Shown here: positions 17,458 through 26,709 of the stretch, one piece after another
How positions within the stretch are numbered: position 1 is the stretch's first letter
Layout of the letters: the number at the start of each line of letters is the position of its first letter
Assembly: GCA_041875495.1 (NCBI GenBank)
Contig: CP112982.1
Location: 620,001 to 684,000, forward strand
Length of the DNA stretch: 64,000 bases
Reading direction: 5' to 3'
Origin: Halomonas sp. CH40
GTDB lineage: Bacteria > Pseudomonadota > Gammaproteobacteria > Pseudomonadales > Halomonadaceae
Position numbers and translations under genes: made by a program
The notes under the pieces: model-generated
Told to the model about the DNA's origin: nothing
Seen by the model: only the letters and a program-made list of their open reading frames with translations
The model's database searches: none

Positions 17458-19137
17458 CTACTTGTAATAGGGCGTGCGCGGTAGCTTGCCGATGCCAGGG
17501 TTAAAGCAGTTGGTCGGGTCGAGCTTGCGATAGAACGCCGCCAGATCCTTCTTGGCCGGATAGAGATGCCCGACATTATGCTCGGCAGGGTATTCAGCGC
17601 CCCTTTCATCAAGAATTTTCAGCATGGCCTTTTTCAGCGCATCCACATCAGCGCCGCGGCGGAAGATATAGTCCTGGTGAAACACATGGCAGAAGAAGTG
17701 GCCGTAATAAAGCCGATGGACAATATCCTTGGAGATGCTTTCTGGCAGTTGCTCGAACCATTCAGGGTCATTACGTGACAGCGCAATATCCAGGGCCAGA
17801 ATGTCTTCGACGTCCTTGTGGTGAATGGTGCGGTAGCGCACCGCCGCCCCAGCCGCCGCAAAGCGATGGAGCATGGCGCGCTCGCCTTCATCCGGCGTGC
17901 AGCGGAACCAGGCATCCTGGCCAAAGCATTCGCTCAGGAAGCGCTCGGTCTCTTCGCACATGTCGCCGTTAACGCGGATGATCAGGTGGTGCTCATAGGC
18001 ATCCCGCCAGGTGTGCAGGCGCTTGGGCAAGGGAGATGGCAGTACGCGAGAAACCGCTTGTAGAACGTGGTCGGTAAAGGGTTCTGGTAAAAACGGAATC
18101 TTGCGGAACAGGCTATCCACCCGGTTCTTGAGGCGGAAGGCGCCAGGCAGGCGCTGGGTGCCCAACCACTTGATCAGCAGGAAGCTGTCCTTGCCGTAGC
18201 GTTTGGCGACATCAAACAGCTCGCGGTGCAGGTATTCGGTGGTAATCGGCAGGCGTGACGCTTCTAGCAGGAAGCGGAAACGGAAATCCGCCAACTGCTG
18301 GGTATCGTTGGTACCCACGTAATAGGTAGTGACATCTTTTTCCTGCTCGAAGGTGTCCAGGCGTACGGCAAACACCACGACCTTACCGGCACTGCCGGAA
18401 GCACCATGCAGCAGGCGCGGGTCGTTGTTATAGCGCGCGGCCCCAGGCTGGTCGGCGCCACGGATAATGGTCTGATAGTCATCGTCGGAGGCCTTGCCGA
18501 CATCATGGCGCACACTATCTTCCGGGAAGTCTCCCTGCTCAACCCGTGGCAGGATCTCTTCCGGCGTATCGCCCAGGTCGATGCCCAGGTCATTGATCAA
18601 TTCAAGCTCGTTGTTCTCATTCACCCGGGCATAGAGGGCAAGTTCGGTATAGGCCGGGCCGCGGCGGCACAGAGCACCCCCGGAGTTGTTGCACACACCG
18701 CCCACCACAGAAGCGCCAATCGAGGTGGAGCCAATCACCGAGTGGGGTTCCCGGCCAATGGGCGCCAGCTGCTGGCTAAGCTCGAACAGGGTGGCACCCG
18801 GCAAGGCGACCACCTGCTTGCCTTCCTGCAGAAAGTGCAGGCCTTTCAGGCGCATGGTGCTGAGGATGACCGCTGGCCGCCCGTAGTCGTCCTTGGGCGT
18901 CGAACCTTCGGTCAGGCCGGTGTTGGCCGCCTGGGGGATGATGACAGCATCATGCTGATGGCAGGCTTTCAGCACTTCCCATAGTGCCAGCAATGAAGTG
19001 GGGTACACCACGGCAGCGGCTTCGCCATAGCCGGAGCGGTAGCCGGTTTGGTGCGGGCGCTTGGTGGCGTCGTCGGTGGCAATGTTGTCACTGCCAGCCG
19101 CGGCAGAAAGTGCGTTGATAAGCGTCGATGCGGACAT
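17458..19137 (-). CDS. dld: Quinone-dependent D-lactate dehydrogenase
   Basis: Membrane-associated FAD enzyme oxidising D-lactate to pyruvate with quinone as acceptor; 559 residues against 571 for E. coli Dld. The FAD domain (IIPQAANTGLTEGSTP, GSTSIGASVVGGVCNNSGG) and the large Dld-specific membrane and cap regions are present, and the end NPGIGKLPRTPYYK is typical of the family. ATG 19137 has AGGAG 7 nt ahead. It lies between the lactate permease and glcDEF on the same strand, so uptake and oxidation genes are grouped. Confidence 0.93.
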   Translation of the reverse strand: MSASTLINALSAAAGSDNIATDDATKRPHQTGYRSGYGEAAAVVYPTSLLALWEVLKACHQHDAVIIPQAANTGLTEGSTPKDDYGRPAVILSTMRLKGLHFLQEGKQVVALPGATLFELSQQLAPIGREPHSVIGSTSIGASVVGGVCNNSGGALCRRGPAYTELALYARVNENNELELINDLGIDLGDTPEEILPRVEQGDFPEDSVRHDVGKASDDDYQTIIRGADQPGAARYNNDPRLLHGASGSAGKVVVFAVRLDTFEQEKDVTTYYVGTNDTQQLADFRFRFLLEASRLPITTEYLHRELFDVAKRYGKDSFLLIKWLGTQRLPGAFRLKNRVDSLFRKIPFLPEPFTDHVLQAVSRVLPSPLPKRLHTWRDAYEHHLIIRVNGDMCEETERFLSECFGQDAWFRCTPDEGERAMLHRFAAAGAAVRYRTIHHKDVEDILALDIALSRNDPEWFEQLPESISKDIVHRLYYGHFFCHVFHQDYIFRRGADVDALKKAMLKILDERGAEYPAEHNVGHLYPAKKDLAAFYRKLDPTNCFNPGIGKLPRTPYYK

Positions 19138-19446
19138 TGGCTGCTCCTGTGTCTGTCGAGTGGCGGCAAGCAGTTGAATCGCCATGGACAGTCAATAGTG
19201 TCGAATAAGGCTCTGGAATCTTGGGGTGTCATAACGTTTTGACACGAATCCTGAGCATTAAGTTGAGCATTAACCTTGAGAAGGCGGTTGCAACATGCTC
19301 TTGAAAACCGTTCGTAGTGGTCATGGCTTGGCGGGAAGCAGGGCGCTAGGGGGTAGGGGAAGCGTCTGCGTTTGCACAACGTCATGGAAATAACGTTGAC
19401 CTTCGCCGGGGTTGCCCCGGCGAAGGTGCTTGCAGGGAGTAAGGCG
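19138..19446. other. Spacer between lactate permease and dld
   Basis: 309 bp without a credible gene. It holds a strong hairpin near the permease stop and should contain the dld promoter. I see no convincing -35/-10 pair or operator by eye. Confidence 0.6.
19400..19426 (-). terminator. GC-rich hairpin downstream of the lactate permease
   Basis: A perfect 12-bp stem (19400-19411 with 19415-19426) has a 3-nt loop and starts 20 bp past the permease stop. No T-run follows on the minus strand, so it may be a weak terminator or an mRNA-stabilising hairpin between permease and dld. Confidence 0.6.
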
Positions 19447-21162
19447 TTATCCTCCCAATACCTGCATAAGCGGATCGCTTAAGCCAATAACATAGAAACC
19501 AATCAATCCAATCACACCCGCAGCGACAAGGTAGTAGATAGTCGGCAGGATGGTTTTGCGAATGGTGGTTCCCTCACGTCCGAGTAGCCCGACTGTTGCC
19601 GATGCGGCCACCACGTTATGAATGGCAATCATGTTACCAGCGGCGGCACCCACGGCTTGCAGTGCCACCATAAAGGCCGTTGAGAGCCCCAGCTGATTGG
19701 CCACGTTGAACTGGAAGTCTGAAAGCATCAGGTTGGAGACGGTGTTGGAACCTGCAATAAAGGCACCCAGTGCACCCACGGCGGGGGCAAAGAATGGATA
19801 GACGCCGCCGAAGCTGTCGGCCACCAGTTGCGCCATGGCCACTGGCATGGAAACAAGATCGGCACCATTGACGCCGGAGTTGATCAGAATACGTACCATC
19901 GGGATGGTGAAAATCAACACAAAGCCGGCGCCCAGAATCGTCTTGGAAGAGTCAGTAAAAGCATCCTTCAACTCGCCAAGCTTCATACGGTGCAAGAGGG
20001 CAGTCAAAATAACCACCATCAGCAGAATCCCACCGGGAAGGTAGAGCGGCTGTATGGCGCCGGAGATACCCGCTTCGCCGAGAATATTGCTCCACCCGAA
20101 GCTGAGTGACTGAAGGGCTTCACGGAAAGGATCAACCACCCGTGATGCCACCAGGATTATGGCCAGCAGCCCATAGGGAACCCAGCCCATGAAGGTGGAG
20201 ACAGGCGCCTTACCGGCAATGTCGTCCATCTTGATTTCCAGCTTGCCAATCCACTCATCAGGCCAGGACTTGGAATCCGGGAAGTCCCAGGTGTCTTTCG
20301 GCAGCAGGAAGCCGCGCCGTGCAGCGGGCACCACAATCGCCAGGCCAACCATGGCGCCAATCATTGACGGGAATTCCGGGCCAAGGAAAACCCCAGCCAG
20401 CATATAGGGAACGACAAAGGAAACACCGGCAAACAGCGCAAAGGGCGTAATCGAAAGGCCTTCCTTCCAGGAGCGGTTGGCCCCGAAGAAGCGCACCATG
20501 ATGATCACCATCAAAAGCGGCATCAGTACACCGACAAGCCCGTGGACAATGGCGACTTCGCTGACGACCAGGCGGAAGTATTCCATCCAGGTAACATCGC
20601 CCGTTGCCAGCGTTTCAGTAATGCCGTCACGGTCAATACCTCCCGTAACGCCGACGACAATGGGCGTGCCCACGGCGCCGAAGGAAACCGGCGTGGACTG
20701 GATCATCATGCCCACCACAACGGCCGCCAGTGCCGGGAAGCCTAGCGCTACAAGCAGCGGTGCGGCAACCGCCGCTGGCGTGCCGAAACCGGACGCCCCT
20801 TCAATGAAGCAACCAAATAGCCAGGCGACAATAATTGCCTGCACCCGGCGGTCAGGGCTGATACCCGAAAAACCTTTACGGATCGCCGTGATGCCCCCGG
20901 AGTGCTTCAGCGTGTTGAGGAGCAGGATGGCCCCGAAAATAATCCAGAGTATCGAGATTGTCAGGATCAACCCTTGCAAGGTTGACGCCAGTACTCGAGA
21001 GAATGTCATATCCCAGGCAAGCAGTCCGATCAGGGCTGTGACCACAAAAACAATCGGCATGGCCGTTTTGGCCGCCATTCGTAATCCGATCAACAGCACA
21101 CCTGCCAGTACCAAGGGTACGAAGGCAAGTAATGCGAGTAGTGTGTCATTCATGGGAGGCAT
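19447..21162 (-). CDS. lldP: L-lactate/glycolate permease (LctP family)
   Basis: 571-residue membrane carrier of the LctP family (LldP/GlcA), with 12 or more hydrophobic segments, for proton-coupled uptake of lactate and glycolate. Family blocks seen include [33 protein letters not shown] and [11 protein letters not shown] near the C-terminus. The start may be 21162 or 21153; AGGGGA lies 3 or 12 nt upstream, so neither is ideal. It is first in the permease-dld-glcDEF-glcG run, and a GntR-type operator (21272-21286) lies upstream. Lactate versus glycolate preference cannot be told from sequence. Confidence 0.92.
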   Translation of the reverse strand: MPPMNDTLLALLAFVPLVLAGVLLIGLRMAAKTAMPIVFVVTALIGLLAWDMTFSRVLASTLQGLILTISILWIIFGAILLLNTLKHSGGITAIRKGFSGISPDRRVQAIIVAWLFGCFIEGASGFGTPAAVAAPLLVALGFPALAAVVVGMMIQSTPVSFGAVGTPIVVGVTGGIDRDGITETLATGDVTWMEYFRLVVSEVAIVHGLVGVLMPLLMVIIMVRFFGANRSWKEGLSITPFALFAGVSFVVPYMLAGVFLGPEFPSMIGAMVGLAIVVPAARRGFLLPKDTWDFPDSKSWPDEWIGKLEIKMDDIAGKAPVSTFMGWVPYGLLAIILVASRVVDPFREALQSLSFGWSNILGEAGISGAIQPLYLPGGILLMVVILTALLHRMKLGELKDAFTDSSKTILGAGFVLIFTIPMVRILINSGVNGADLVSMPVAMAQLVADSFGGVYPFFAPAVGALGAFIAGSNTVSNLMLSDFQFNVANQLGLSTAFMVALQAVGAAAGNMIAIHNVVAASATVGLLGREGTTIRKTILPTIYYLVAAGVIGLIGFYVIGLSDPLMQVLGG

Positions 21163-21271
21163 TTCCCCTGTTATTAATAATGATATGCTCCGCTATTGAT
21201 CAACTACATAAGCAGTCATCGTAACGGCTGTAAAGATACGTAGTCAGTCGGCGCATGGCTATTGCTGGTTA

Positions 21272-21286
21272 ATTGGTCAGACCAAT
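21272..21286. promoter_or_regulatory. GntR/FCD-type operator upstream of the lactate permease
   Basis: ATTGGTCAGACCAAT is a perfect interrupted palindrome matching the GGT-N-ACC pattern bound by PdhR/LldR/GlcC-type FCD regulators. It lies 110 bp upstream of lldP. The regulator may be encoded elsewhere; the FCD gene at 22857 is the only candidate in the window. Confidence 0.62.
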
Positions 21287-21451
21287 ATTTGAATGTACTT
21301 TTACTGCCAGCCAGACACCGACTAAAGACTAAAATATTGTTTATAAATGGAATATGTGCAAATTTCAGGAAGATTAAAGGTTAGGTTTATTAGACTAATA
21401 GACAATTTTTAGAGATCCAATATTTTCAAGATCCAACAAAAGGAATCAACA

Positions 21452-22165
21452 ATGGCGCGTATTCTCTATGACCTCTACGGCCGCGATGAGCAACTACGTT
21501 TTTCACCCTATTGCTGGCGCGTAAGGATGGCGTTGGCCCATAAGGGGCTGGATGTCGAGGTGAAACCCTGGCGTTTTCAACAAAAAGACGCCATTGCCTT
21601 TGCCAACACCGATAAGGTGCCGGTGCTGTGTGATGGTGATCAGGTCGTTGCCGATAGCTTCGCGATCATGCGTTATCTTGACGATGCCTACCCGGATACC
21701 CCGGCTGTGCTGGGTAGCGGTGTCAGCTATCAGCGCGCGCTGCTGTTCTGCCATTTTGTTGACCGCCAGGTTGCCCCGGCCCTGTTCCGCATTGTCGCCT
21801 TGGATCTGCTGGCCGCCATTCATCCGGATGATCGGGATTACTTCCGTGCCACCCGTGAGGCCCGCTTTGGTTGCACATTGGAAGAGTTTCACTCACCCGA
21901 ACAGGGCCAGGCATTGCTGTATAAAGCCCTGGCGCCGGTAAGGGAAGTATTACGCACCAGCCCATTTCTGGATGGCGAGACTCCCAGCGGTGCTGATTAC
22001 CTGCTGTTTGGTAGCGTCATGTGGGCAAATATCGTCTCCCGACAGGCGCCGGTGATTGAAGAGCCTGTGGTTGGCGACTGGTTCAAACGGCTATGTGCTG
22101 CCCATAACGGGCTGGGTGATCAAGCACTTACCGTACGTGACCTGGGCGACGAACAGTCGGCATGA
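21452..22165 (+). CDS. Glutathione S-transferase family protein
   Basis: 237-residue protein with an N-terminal thioredoxin-fold GST domain and an all-helical C-terminal domain. The active-site region SPYCWR (Ser18, Cys21) opens the second element, KVPVLCDGDQVVADSFAIMRYLDD gives the cis-Pro loop and glutathione-contacting Asp-Ser pair. It resembles the bacterial beta-etherase/lignin-type GST branch. It stands alone between the lactate permease (divergent) and the phasin; the substrate is unknown. Confidence 0.85.
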   Translation: MARILYDLYGRDEQLRFSPYCWRVRMALAHKGLDVEVKPWRFQQKDAIAFANTDKVPVLCDGDQVVADSFAIMRYLDDAYPDTPAVLGSGVSYQRALLFCHFVDRQVAPALFRIVALDLLAAIHPDDRDYFRATREARFGCTLEEFHSPEQGQALLYKALAPVREVLRTSPFLDGETPSGADYLLFGSVMWANIVSRQAPVIEEPVVGDWFKRLCAAHNGLGDQALTVRDLGDEQSA

Positions 22166-22358
22166 TAAATCTCTGGGTAAATTATGTTGCACTGCACAAA
22201 AATGCCTGCTAGCTTGATGGATAGCAGAGGCCACTGCATGAACCTTGCAGCGTAGAGATTGATTATGACCAGAGGGTTGTTGCTCATCGCTGCTCATTCA
22301 TTGCCTATTTATTGTCATAACGTTTTAGACGAACGATCAAAAACGTTGCGGAGGAAGT

Positions 22359-22724
22359 ATGAATAAAGCTACCGAAAAGACGACCCAGCAGTTGGAATCC
22401 ATCGTGGCTGCACCAATGCGCGCCTACGCTGCCAAGACGCTTGATTATTGCGATCAGATGTTAAGCGCCCAGGTTGATGCAGCACGCGCCTACAGCGATT
22501 TTTCTGTCGCCCAGATGCGCACCTGGCTGGACGTGAAAGATGCAGACAGCATGAAAAAAGCCGCCGAGAGTCAGCAAAAGGCAGCGACGGATCTGATGGA
22601 ACGCTTCAAAGGCGACGCAGAAAAAATGAACGCTCTTAGCCAGAGCTTCTTTCAGGACAGCCAGAAACTGGCTGAAGACAGCCTGAAAAGCGTGACTGAG
22701 GCCACCCAGAAAGCCGCCAGCTAA
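22359..22724 (+). CDS. Phasin family protein
   Basis: 121-residue, largely helical, charged protein of the phasin family that coats polyhydroxyalkanoate granules or acts as a chaperone-like surface protein. Amphipathic helices rich in Ala, Gln and Lys run throughout (VDAARAYSDFSVAQMRTWLDV, then KAAESQQKAATDLMERFKGD). GGAGGAAG precedes the ATG, and a strong terminator follows 17 bp after the stop, so it is a single-gene unit. No PHA synthase gene is in the window. Confidence 0.85.
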   Translation: MNKATEKTTQQLESIVAAPMRAYAAKTLDYCDQMLSAQVDAARAYSDFSVAQMRTWLDVKDADSMKKAAESQQKAATDLMERFKGDAEKMNALSQSFFQDSQKLAEDSLKSVTEATQKAAS

Positions 22725-22741
22725 TACTGACTGACCGCCAG

Positions 22742-22780
22742 AGCCCCGTTGAGCAGCCCGAGCTGCCAACGGGGTTTTTT
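22742..22780 (+). terminator. Rho-independent terminator of the phasin gene
   Basis: Outer stem CCCCGTTG/CAACGGGG and inner stem GCAGC/GCTGC with loop CCGA are followed by seven T. Confidence 0.93.
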
Positions 22781-22856
22781 TATGTCCAGGCGTCAGTGGA
22801 GATGGCAAGTATCGGCCTCTGGCGGGTAACATAACGACCTTGCAAAGGAGATTGAT

Positions 22857-23564
22857 ATGCAGGGCGTTCAGCAATCGCAGGCCACCGGCAAGCAAGGCAA
22901 ACATCGCCATGAAGAGATTTATCGGTCAATCAGTGATGCCATTATCGAGCACCGCCTAAAGCCAGGCGCGCGTCTGCGTGAAGATGCATTGGCGGATGTG
23001 TTCTGTATCAGTCGTACCGGGATTCGCAAGATTCTGCAACGCCTGGCGTTGGAACAGCTGGTGACTATTGCCCCCCATCGCGGCGCCAGTGTTACGCGGC
23101 CCAGTGCCGATGATGCCAAGGATGTGTTTGATGCCCGCCAGCTGGTCGAGTGTGGCCTGATGCCGGATGTGGCGCGTAACATGCGCGCCGCTGAGGCGGC
23201 CGAGTTACGTGAGATGGCAAATCAGGAACGACAGGCCTTGCGTAAAGGGCAGCAGAGCATAGCGATTCGCCTCTCCGCTGATTTTCATGTCCGCCTGGCA
23301 CAACTGTCCGGCAATGAGGTGCTAGCGGATTTTGTTGAACGGCTATGTTCACGGTCATCCTTGATTCTGGCCGTGTATGGCAACCCGGGCCATCTGGGAT
23401 GTGAGTCCCACGATCACGATGAGTTGATCCGCTTTCTGGAGGAAGGTGACGGAGAGCGCGCCAAAGCCTTTATGAGTCGCCACCTTAAAACCATCGAATC
23501 GTCGCTTTCGATCATTGAAGAAGACAGCAGCGCCCCCGACCTGCGTCAGGTATTTGGCGTTTAA
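22857..23564 (+). CDS. GntR-family transcription regulator with FCD domain
   Basis: 235-residue regulator with an N-terminal winged helix (residues about 17-85, EEIYRSISDAIIEHRLKPGARL opening and the recognition region VFCISRTGIRKILQRL) and a C-terminal all-helical FCD ligand domain with metal-binding His positions in DFHVRL, SHDHDEL and SRHLK. AAAGGAG precedes the ATG. It is convergent with the NCS1 permease gene of the ureide cluster, so it is a candidate regulator of that cluster, whose divergent promoter has two TTGTATACAA palindromes. Effector unknown. Confidence 0.88.
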   Translation: MQGVQQSQATGKQGKHRHEEIYRSISDAIIEHRLKPGARLREDALADVFCISRTGIRKILQRLALEQLVTIAPHRGASVTRPSADDAKDVFDARQLVECGLMPDVARNMRAAEAAELREMANQERQALRKGQQSIAIRLSADFHVRLAQLSGNEVLADFVERLCSRSSLILAVYGNPGHLGCESHDHDELIRFLEEGDGERAKAFMSRHLKTIESSLSIIEEDSSAPDLRQVFGV

Positions 23565-23610
23565 CCTTGGGTGTGTGACAAATAGGTATGACAATCAGGG
23601 GTGCCATTAA

Positions 23611-23635
23611 AAACGCCCGGCTAAACCGGGCGTTT
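23611..23635. terminator. Bidirectional terminator, gntR / NCS1 permease
   Basis: A perfect 10-bp stem AAACGCCCGG/CCGGGCGTTT with loop CTAAA lies between the two convergent genes. Short T-runs occur on both sides. Confidence 0.8.
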
Positions 23636-23693
23636 CTATTGATACAGGCAGGTAAGTGTCAGCGTTGCGGGATGGTCATGCAATCACTCAGGC

Positions 23694-25160
23694 TCAGCTG
23701 GCAAGCGCAGGCGCTGCTTTGAACTGGCGCATCAGCATAAAATAGAAGACGCCACCCAGGCCCGCGCCAATCATCCAGCCAAAACCACCCAGGCTTGAAA
23801 ATGCCGGCACTAAGACGGTGGACAGCGAGAACAGCGCCGCACCGCCAAAGGCCATCATGGCCCGAGCATTCCAGCCGTTAACATAATAATAGGCACCGCT
23901 GGGGTCTGACGAGAACAGATCCTGCATATCAAGCTGTTGGCGTTTGATCAGGTAATAATCGACCACAATGATGCCGTAGAAGGGCGCCACAATCGCTCCT
24001 AGTGCATTGACGAAGCCTGGCACCCCAATCTGGCTGATCACCGAAATCCATAGCGCCCCGACAAAGAAGGCAATCACAGCCGTAATCAGGCCGCCTGTCT
24101 TGAAGCTGATCTTGCTGGGAAAGAGGTTAGCCAGATCGTAGGCAGGGGGAATAAAGTTGGCGACCAGGTTGATACCTACCGTGGCGGCGAAGAAGGTCAG
24201 AGCAGCCACTATGGTCAGCGGTAGTGAATCAACGCGCTCAACGATGTCAGCCGGGTTGGTCAGGGCATCGCCGAACAGCACCAGGGTACCTGCTGTGATG
24301 ATCAGGGCGATAAACGAGAAAAACGCCACATTGAGCGGCAGGCCGAGAAGGTTGCCAAGCTTCATCTGGCGCTCGGTTTTGACAAAGCGGGTGAAATCAC
24401 CAAAGTTGATCACAACGGCCGCGAAGTAGGCCACCATGGTGCCTACAATCGCCATAAAGGCACCGATACCACTGCTACCTTCTGCCTCGTTGCCACTGAA
24501 GATACTACCGATGGCAGGCAGCAGCTCACTCCCGGCCTGAAACCAGACAACCAGCATCAATACAACCATGACCACGTAGACCAGCGGGCCTGCCCAGTTA
24601 AGGAAGTGCTTGATGCGCTCAATGCCTTGCCAGAAAATCGCAATCTGAAACAGCCAGACAATCACAAAGGATAGCCAGGCGACGCCAGAGAGCCCCAGGA
24701 AAGTGCTGCCATCTCCTGCGCCAAACAGGGCAGTGATCAGCAAGGCCACGGCGGTTGAGGCAAAGTAGGTCTGCACGCCGTACCAGAAAATGCCCACGAT
24801 AGCGCGCAACATGGCAGGCAGGTTGGCGCCGCGTACCCCCATGCTGGCGCGCACCATCACGGGAAAGGGAATGCCGTATTTAACGCTGGGTTTACCAGTC
24901 AGGTTGACCAGGTACATGACGATGATGCCAGCGACAATGATCGCCGCCATAACGGCCCAGCCGTTCAGGCTGTAGGAAAGAAAAAGCGAGGCTGCCAGGG
25001 TATAGCCAAACAGGCTCTGGATGTCGTTTGACCATACATTGAAGATTTCAAAGGCGCCCCAGTTACGGTGCTCAGGCTTTAGAGGAGCAAGATCCTCATT
25101 ATAAAGGCTGGGGTCAATCTGCTTGATGTCGAGATCGCTACGCGCTGATGGTTCATTCAT
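23694..25160 (-). CDS. NCS1-family permease, allantoin/hydantoin/nucleobase type
   Basis: 488-residue carrier of the nucleobase:cation symporter-1 family with about twelve membrane helices. The family signature NEDLAP at the N-terminus and the RNWGAFEIFNVWSNDIQSL helix-1 segment place it close to PucI/Mhp1-like allantoin or hydantoin carriers. A second conserved block is GKPSVKYGIPFPVMVRASMG. It lies 40 nt after a second NCS1 gene and in the same strand run as the racemase, so allantoin is the most likely substrate (inference). Uracil or another hydantoin is possible. Confidence 0.85.
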   Translation of the reverse strand: MNEPSARSDLDIKQIDPSLYNEDLAPLKPEHRNWGAFEIFNVWSNDIQSLFGYTLAASLFLSYSLNGWAVMAAIIVAGIIVMYLVNLTGKPSVKYGIPFPVMVRASMGVRGANLPAMLRAIVGIFWYGVQTYFASTAVALLITALFGAGDGSTFLGLSGVAWLSFVIVWLFQIAIFWQGIERIKHFLNWAGPLVYVVMVVLMLVVWFQAGSELLPAIGSIFSGNEAEGSSGIGAFMAIVGTMVAYFAAVVINFGDFTRFVKTERQMKLGNLLGLPLNVAFFSFIALIITAGTLVLFGDALTNPADIVERVDSLPLTIVAALTFFAATVGINLVANFIPPAYDLANLFPSKISFKTGGLITAVIAFFVGALWISVISQIGVPGFVNALGAIVAPFYGIIVVDYYLIKRQQLDMQDLFSSDPSGAYYYVNGWNARAMMAFGGAALFSLSTVLVPAFSSLGGFGWMIGAGLGGVFYFMLMRQFKAAPALAS

Positions 25161-25200
25161 GGTTAATGCTCTCTTGTCCGGTGTCTTGACTGGCTCGGGC

Positions 25201-26568
25201 TTACTGGTTGAACCGCTGGCAGGGAGCCCATGACTTCATCAGCAGGTAATAGGTCACACCGGCCGGGATCAGGCTGGCATACCAGGAAACCGCCGAGAAG
25301 GTAAGAGCCGCGATGATGCCCACCGCCGTGGCGATAAGAGCGGCCGCATTGACGCCTTTATAAGGGCCCTGTTCGTCATAGAGCTTGTCAAGATCAAGCG
25401 TGCGCTTGCGGATCAGGTAGTAATCCACCACCAGAATCGCAAAGATAGGCCCAAGGAAGGCTGAGTAGGTCTGAACAAACAGCTGCAAACCGGCGGCAGA
25501 ATCCGGCTGAACCAGTTTCCAGGGGAAGGTGGCGAAGGCCAGTAAACCAACGATGATGGTTGAGGTGGTGAATTTAAGCTTGAACACATCCATCAACACA
25601 TAGGTGGGTGGTACGACGTTGTTCAGTACGTTGGTCGTGACCTGGGCAAAGGCGATGAACAGCAAGGTGGTCATCAGCAGTGGCGTGTTATCCACGGCGT
25701 TGGCAAACACCTGAATCGGGTCAGCGGTGCCGGTGGCTTCCGACACCATATAACCGATCAGCCCCATGAACAGGGTGCAGGGCAGAATCGACATGGCGTA
25801 GATAGTGGTCAATAAGCTTTGGGCAGTGCCTTTTTCATGCTCGCGTGAGTAATCACTAACGTTCAGCATCATGGTGCTGTAGATGCCGAGAAACAGCATG
25901 GTGGCACCCCAGAACGGCATTCCCCAAGAGCCTTCCATGGTCAGCAGGTTGGCGGACAGCTCATCACCGTAGCGCTGCACGGTGGCATAGAACATGTACA
26001 TCAAGGACAGCAGAATAAAGGCGCTGCCGATATTTTCCAGCCACTTGATGCCCTGGAAACCCATCACGGACAGGCCGATCTGCAGGAGCTGGAAGGTAAT
26101 GAAGTAGAACACCAGGTTGTCAAAGCCAAACAGGGTGGCGGAGACCATGTTAAGCGCGCCTGCGCCGATCCAGCTTTGAAAGCCATACCAGACAATCGCC
26201 GGAACCGCGCGCACCAATCCGGGCAAACGCGTACCGGCAAAGCCAAACGCGCTGCGGGCCTGCACCATAAAGGGGATGCCGTACTTGTAGCCCGCAGCAC
26301 CGTTAAGCGCCAGGGCGATACCGATCACAAAGCAGCCAATGGCAATCGCCAGGGTCGCTTGGAGCAGGTTGAGCGTTCCTACAACGCTTGAACCCATGGC
26401 AAAGGTGCCAATGGAAACACAGCCACCAAACCAGGCCAGAAAGTAGGAGGCCCTGCCCATGATCCGGGTCTGCTGGGGGGCTAGGGACTCTTCACCGGGC
26501 GCTTTGCCCGGGGAGGTATCTGGCTTGGCAGTGCCCGCTGCCAGGTCAGAGGGTGTTGATTGGGTCAT
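25201..26568 (-). CDS. NCS1-family permease, cytosine/purine permease-like
   Basis: 455-residue NCS1 carrier, less close to PucI than its neighbour. After a Pro/Ala-rich tail of about 30 residues, RIMGRASYFLAWFGGCVSIGTF starts the first helix, and KYGIPFMVQARSAFGF is the family block of helix 3. About twelve hydrophobic segments follow. It is upstream of the other NCS1 gene by 40 nt and downstream of the racemase by 141 nt. Two different NCS1 proteins side by side suggest split substrate roles, for example allantoin and a purine or pyrimidine. Confidence 0.83.
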   Translation of the reverse strand: MTQSTPSDLAAGTAKPDTSPGKAPGEESLAPQQTRIMGRASYFLAWFGGCVSIGTFAMGSSVVGTLNLLQATLAIAIGCFVIGIALALNGAAGYKYGIPFMVQARSAFGFAGTRLPGLVRAVPAIVWYGFQSWIGAGALNMVSATLFGFDNLVFYFITFQLLQIGLSVMGFQGIKWLENIGSAFILLSLMYMFYATVQRYGDELSANLLTMEGSWGMPFWGATMLFLGIYSTMMLNVSDYSREHEKGTAQSLLTTIYAMSILPCTLFMGLIGYMVSEATGTADPIQVFANAVDNTPLLMTTLLFIAFAQVTTNVLNNVVPPTYVLMDVFKLKFTTSTIIVGLLAFATFPWKLVQPDSAAGLQLFVQTYSAFLGPIFAILVVDYYLIRKRTLDLDKLYDEQGPYKGVNAAALIATAVGIIAALTFSAVSWYASLIPAGVTYYLLMKSWAPCQRFNQ

Positions 26569-26662
26569 GATGTGTTTCCTCGCAAGAAATTATGGTTGTC
26601 TTCCGGTCTACCTGACCGGGAAGGCTTGCGGCTGGCGTGCCTGTTAATGGCGTCAACTATTG

Positions 26663-26690
26663 TTGTTAGTGCAATTATTGTTAGTGCAAT
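26663..26690. repeat. 13-bp direct repeat upstream of NCS1 permease
   Basis: TTGTTAGTGCAAT occurs at 26663-26675 and again at 26678-26690, a 15-bp period. It lies about 95 bp upstream of the NCS1 gene at 26568 and 20 bp past the racemase stop. Tandem sites at this spacing could be a regulator binding pair or a local duplication. Confidence 0.8.
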
Positions 26691-26709
26691 CAAGCAAGTG
26701 GTGTGCCAC

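Noticed and set aside
20477..21199. 240-codon plus-strand open frame
   Set aside because: Antisense to the lactate permease; Ser/Thr/Pro-rich composition typical of a shadow frame.
19229..22330. Shared word GTCATAACGTTTT upstream of dld and of the phasin gene
   Set aside because: Orientation relative to the genes differs, and a 13-mer match is expected by chance in a window of this size.
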